From an uncultured Cuneatibacter sp. (GTDB lineage Bacteria > Bacillota > Clostridia > Lachnospirales > Lachnospiraceae), in assembly GCA_934234215.1 (NCBI GenBank), contig CAKQHB010000009.1, forward strand, positions 27,015 to 91,014: 64,000 bases of DNA, in the 5' to 3' direction. Shown here in pieces: positions 62,557 through 64,000 of this stretch (the first letter of the stretch is position 1; each line of letters begins with the position of its first letter). The notes below the pieces were generated by a model that saw nothing but the letters and a program-made list of their open reading frames with translations, did no database searches and was not told where the DNA came from. The position numbers and the translations under genes were made by a program.

Positions 62557-63696
62557 ATGGCAGAAAAAAGAGATTATTATGAAGTGCTGGGCGTAGACCG
62601 CAGCGCGACCGGAGATGAAATCAAAAGGGCATACAGAAAGCTTGCGAAAAAGTATCATCCGGATTCCAACCCCGGAGATGAAGAGGCGGCAGCAAAGTTT
62701 ACCGAGGTTTCGGAAGCTTACAGTATCCTGAGTGATGCAACGAAGCGTCAGCAGTACGACCAGTACGGTCATGCAGCTTTTGACAATGGGGCAGGCGGTT
62801 CTGGTCCCGGAGGCTTCGGAGGCTTCGGTGGATTTGATTTCGGCGGCGGAAGCTTTGATTTCGGAGACATTTTTGGAGATATTTTTGGCGGTGGCAGAAG
62901 CAGCGCAAGAAGAAACGGTCCTCAGAAGGGTGCAAATGTCAATGCGACCGTTCGCATCACCTTTGAGGAAGCGGTATTTGGCGTAGAAAAAGAGCTGACA
63001 CTGAACATGAAGGAGCCTTGCCCGTCCTGTAACGGTACAGGTGCAAAGGCTGGTACGAGCCCGAAGATGTGTCCGAAGTGCGGAGGTTCCGGTCAGGTGG
63101 TATATCGTGAGCAGAGTATTTTCGGTCAGGTGCAGAGTGTCCGTACTTGTCCGGATTGTAACGGCAGCGGTAAGATCATCGAGCAGAAGTGCCCGGATTG
63201 TCGTGGTACCGGTTACAAGTCCGAGAGAAAGACCATCAGCATCAAGATTCCGGCTGGTATTGATAACGGTCAGGTATATCGTATCCGTGGCAAGGGAGAA
63301 CCCGGCATCAATGGCGGCGAGCGCGGTGATGTACTCGTAGAGGTACAGGTATCCAGACATCCGGTATTTGAGCGCCAGCAGACGGAGATCTTCTCCACGA
63401 TGCCGATCAGCTTTGTGACTGCAACATTGGGTGGTACGATCAAGATCCAGACACTGGATGGCGAGATCGAGCAGGAGATCAAGCCCGGTACACAGACGGG
63501 CACCGTTCTTCATCTGAAGGGACATGGTGTTCCGAACCTGCGTAACCGCAGCATCCGCGGCGATCATCATGTAACGCTGGTTGTAGAAGTTCCGACAAAG
63601 TTAAATTCCGAACAGAAAGAAGCACTCATGAAATTCGATGAGGCAATGGGAGGAAAAGGACCGGAGCATCATAAGAAGCGTGGATTGTTCAAATAA
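62557..63696 (+). CDS. dnaJ: Chaperone DnaJ (Hsp40)
   Basis: 379 residues. J domain with the HPD motif (YHPDSNPGDEE), a Gly/Phe-rich linker (about 75-110) and four CxxCxGxG zinc repeats (CPSCNGTG, CPKCGGSG, CPDCNGSG, CPDCRGTG). The C-terminal substrate-binding domains follow. It delivers substrates to DnaK and triggers its ATPase. GGAGGAAGG precedes the ATG. Last gene of the heat-shock operon, followed by hairpin element E. Confidence 0.97.
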   Translation: MAEKRDYYEVLGVDRSATGDEIKRAYRKLAKKYHPDSNPGDEEAAAKFTEVSEAYSILSDATKRQQYDQYGHAAFDNGAGGSGPGGFGGFGGFDFGGGSFDFGDIFGDIFGGGRSSARRNGPQKGANVNATVRITFEEAVFGVEKELTLNMKEPCPSCNGTGAKAGTSPKMCPKCGGSGQVVYREQSIFGQVQSVRTCPDCNGSGKIIEQKCPDCRGTGYKSERKTISIKIPAGIDNGQVYRIRGKGEPGINGGERGDVLVEVQVSRHPVFERQQTEIFSTMPISFVTATLGGTIKIQTLDGEIEQEIKPGTQTGTVLHLKGHGVPNLRNRSIRGDHHVTLVVEVPTKLNSEQKEALMKFDEAMGGKGPEHHKKRGLFK

Positions 63697-63724
63697 ATAA
63701 AAAATAATACATTAAAAGAAATAG

Positions 63725-63904
63725 AAAGCCAGTGACTTCCCATCTGGAAGTAACGTGCTGCGTTTCCTGTTTTCTTGCAAATCCTCTTATCCGTCAAGAG
63801 CGTAACTCGCTGTCGCTCAGACAGACGCTCTTAGACGGGAGGCTTTGCAAGAAAACGACGGAATCCTCGCAATGTTACTTCAGACAGGAAGTCACCGGCT
63901 TTTT
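63725..63904 (+). repeat. Long imperfect hairpin element E
   Basis: AAAGCC, GTGACTTCC, AAGTAAC, GTTTTCTTGCAAA, CCTC, CCGTC and AGAGCG on the left each find their complement in order on the right, making a 180-nt stem. The apex is TAACTCGCTGTCGCTCAGAC followed by AGACGC. It starts 28 nt after the dnaJ stop and ends GGCTTTTTATT. The apex matches elements A and B. Confidence 0.85.
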
Positions 63905-64000
63905 ATTCGTTTTTGCTGTATTTTATGACAAGGGAAGAGCGTAAAGTTTGTTTAAGAGATCGAAAAAGAATGAACAAATGGATTTTGTGCAATATGCTGA
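63905..64000 (+). other. Window end, possible start of a further gene
   Basis: Frames from ATG 63970 and ATG 63978 are both open to the window edge, but neither has a good ribosome binding site and too little is visible to name a product. prmA often follows dnaJ in clostridia; the visible residues do not resemble its N-terminus. Confidence 0.2.

Noticed and set aside
60859..63570. A 903-codon open frame on the minus strand opposite dnaK and dnaJ
   Set aside because: It is a shadow of two highly expressed genes with biased codons; its composition is Cys/Leu/Arg-rich noise and no ribosome site or motif supports it.

Overview
The window looks like chromosome of a spore-forming, anaerobic, low-to-medium GC Firmicute, most likely Lachnospiraceae. 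The basis is the spore genes gpr and spoIIP, a type III glutamine synthetase, the hrcA-grpE-dnaK-dnaJ operon with a CIRCE operator, strong AGGAGG-type ribosome binding sites, frequent TTG starts, and two AAA-ATPase/PD-(D/E)XK proteins of a kind common in gut clostridia. Family assignments come from reading motifs, not from database searches. No tRNA, rRNA, CRISPR array, prophage or complete insertion sequence was seen.

Layout. 1-3.3 kb: end of an unknown secreted-type protein and an ABC exporter (permease, ATPase, permease). 3.4-5.9 kb: methyltransferase, TenA-like protein and SDR enzyme in one operon. 6-14.3 kb, minus strand: yfhO-argH, fba-srtB, then glnN behind its own promoter and a terminator-like leader. 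14.4-17 kb: membrane-anchored amidase, a gene broken by one amber codon and a small zinc-ribbon membrane protein. 17.2-23.2 kb: arginine biosynthesis, with argG divergent from argCJBD and ArgR-like boxes between them. 23.3-26.2 kb: an oxidoreductase, a repeat-rich gap, a NYN/LOTUS protein and a small DMT transporter. 26.3-32.4 kb: comEA, a two-component system, a GerMN lipoprotein and comEC. 32.5-38.8 kb: HIT protein, holA, larB and larC (nickel-pincer cofactor), a HAD phosphatase, the first AAA/PD-(D/E)XK protein and rpsT. 39-41.3 kb: gpr-spoIIP. 41.5-47.6 kb: two paralogous lipoproteins, a small secreted protein and an ABC transporter. 47.8-53.2 kb, minus strand: response regulator, histidine kinase, VTC-domain protein, DUF4956 protein and a Cthe_2159-like lipoprotein. 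53.3-63.7 kb: lepA, hemW, the second AAA/PD-(D/E)XK protein with an N-terminal HTH, and the heat-shock operon.

The most unusual feature is non-coding. At least five long imperfect hairpins (about 80 to 315 nt) lie directly 3' of genes, at about 15.6, 17.1, 24.3, 24.7 and 63.8 kb. Each keeps the same orientation relative to the gene before it, and all share an AACTCG apical motif. Three of them (15.6, 17.1 and 63.8 kb) also share a longer apical signature, and the two at 24 kb share another. They look like one family of dispersed elements or elaborate 3' structures that ordinary annotation would miss.

Positions of short sites were counted by eye and may be off by a base.
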